Source: JAWLHA01 sp041690535
GTDB taxonomy: Bacteria > Pseudomonadota > Gammaproteobacteria > Thiohalomonadales > Thiohalomonadaceae
DNA: 59,395 bases
Direction of reading: 5' to 3'
NCBI GenBank assembly: GCA_041690535.1
Contig: JAWLHA010000024.1
Span: 1-59,395 of the forward strand
In this document: positions 59,254-59,395 of the stretch, in pieces
How positions within the stretch are numbered: position 1 is the first letter of the stretch
Layout of the letters: every line of letters begins with the position of its first letter
Position numbers and translations under genes: made by a program
The notes under the pieces: generated by a model
What the model saw: the letters and a program-made list of their open reading frames with translations, nothing else
What the model was told of the DNA's origin: nothing
Database searches by the model: none

Positions 59254-59395
59254 CAGGGTGAACGCATACTAACGTTATGGCCGTGCTGTGAGCGACGTAA
59301 GTCCTTGAAAGCAGGTACGCTGTGAATACGACCGACATGGATGTCGGGAGTGAAGATTATGCAGGAGCAATCATCTTCCATCCCTGTACGCTCGA
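59254..59395 (+). repeat. Family A element with altered core, cut by window end
   Basis: The left terminus CAGGGTGAACGCATACT, the long arm with ATGGCCGTGCTGTG and the inner arm ending GAAAGCAGGT are all present. In the core, after GCTGTGAATAC, about 50 extra bases (59330-59379, including the palindrome CCGACATGGATGTCGG) are inserted before ATCCCTGTACGCTCGA resumes. The right half and any duplication lie outside the window. The left flank is GGGGGGATTC. Confidence 0.9.

Noticed and set aside
1..59395. CRISPR array from the recurring family A sequences
   Set aside because: Copies are kilobases apart, have inverted termini and target duplications, and no cas gene is present.

Overview
The window is about 59 kb of a GC-rich gammaproteobacterial chromosome. 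Gene order, not any single gene, points to this: miaB-phoH-ybeY-ybeX-lnt, leuS-lptE-holA-proA-nadD-rsfS-rlmH, maf-rng-yhdP, kdsD-kdsC-lptCAB-rpoN-hpf-ptsN-hprK-rapZ, and mlaFEDCB-ibaG-murA-hisGDC. An hprK/RapZ/mannose-type EIIA/HPr/EI/mgtE string in this position fits Chromatiales- or Xanthomonas-like lineages better than enterics. The exact genus cannot be read from the sequence.

Layout. 1-7.2 kb: a bacteriohemerythrin, a PQQ-repeat lipoprotein, a two-gene RND pump and a methyltransferase. 7.3-10.9 kb: an MCE/MlaE-type lipid-transport cluster whose ATPase has lost its key ATP-binding residues. 11.1-16.4 kb: miaB to lnt. 16.4-18.9 kb: an accessory islet with an intact Phd/PIN toxin-antitoxin pair, a broken BrnT/BrnA pair, REP-like hairpins and a gene fragment. 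18.9-28.8 kb: zinc-ribbon gene, leuS to rlmH, maf. 29.2-36.4 kb: rng, yhdP, a nitrilase and darP. 36.7-48.9 kb (minus strand): LPS transport (lpt/kds), sigma-54, ribosome hibernation, a regulatory PTS and mgtE. 49-54.5 kb: the complete Mla retrograde phospholipid system. 54.6-59.1 kb: murA and hisGDC.

How the genes work together. Much of the window serves the cell envelope: LPS export (LptA, LptB, LptC, LptE, KdsC, KdsD), phospholipid trafficking (MlaA-F plus a second MCE system), lipoprotein maturation (Lnt), an AsmA-like YhdP protein and peptidoglycan synthesis (MurA). A PTS with no sugar permease (EI, HPr, mannose-type EIIA, EIIA-Ntr, HPrK) together with RapZ forms a signalling module next to rpoN.

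The most unusual content is non-coding. Three families of short, transposase-less elements with inverted termini are scattered between genes. Family A (CAGGGTRAACGCATAC termini, about 166 bp, nested hairpins) has about ten full, partial or remnant copies. Five or more carry recognisable 10-bp target duplications, one of which overwrote the stop codon of yhdP. Family B (GTAACTATTCAG termini, about 150 bp, 8-bp duplications, IS66-like ends) has two copies, one inside the brnA antitoxin gene. Family C (CTAG...GAACAG termini, about 190 bp) has two full copies, one starting on the rlmH stop codon. No transposase, CRISPR array, rRNA or tRNA gene was seen.
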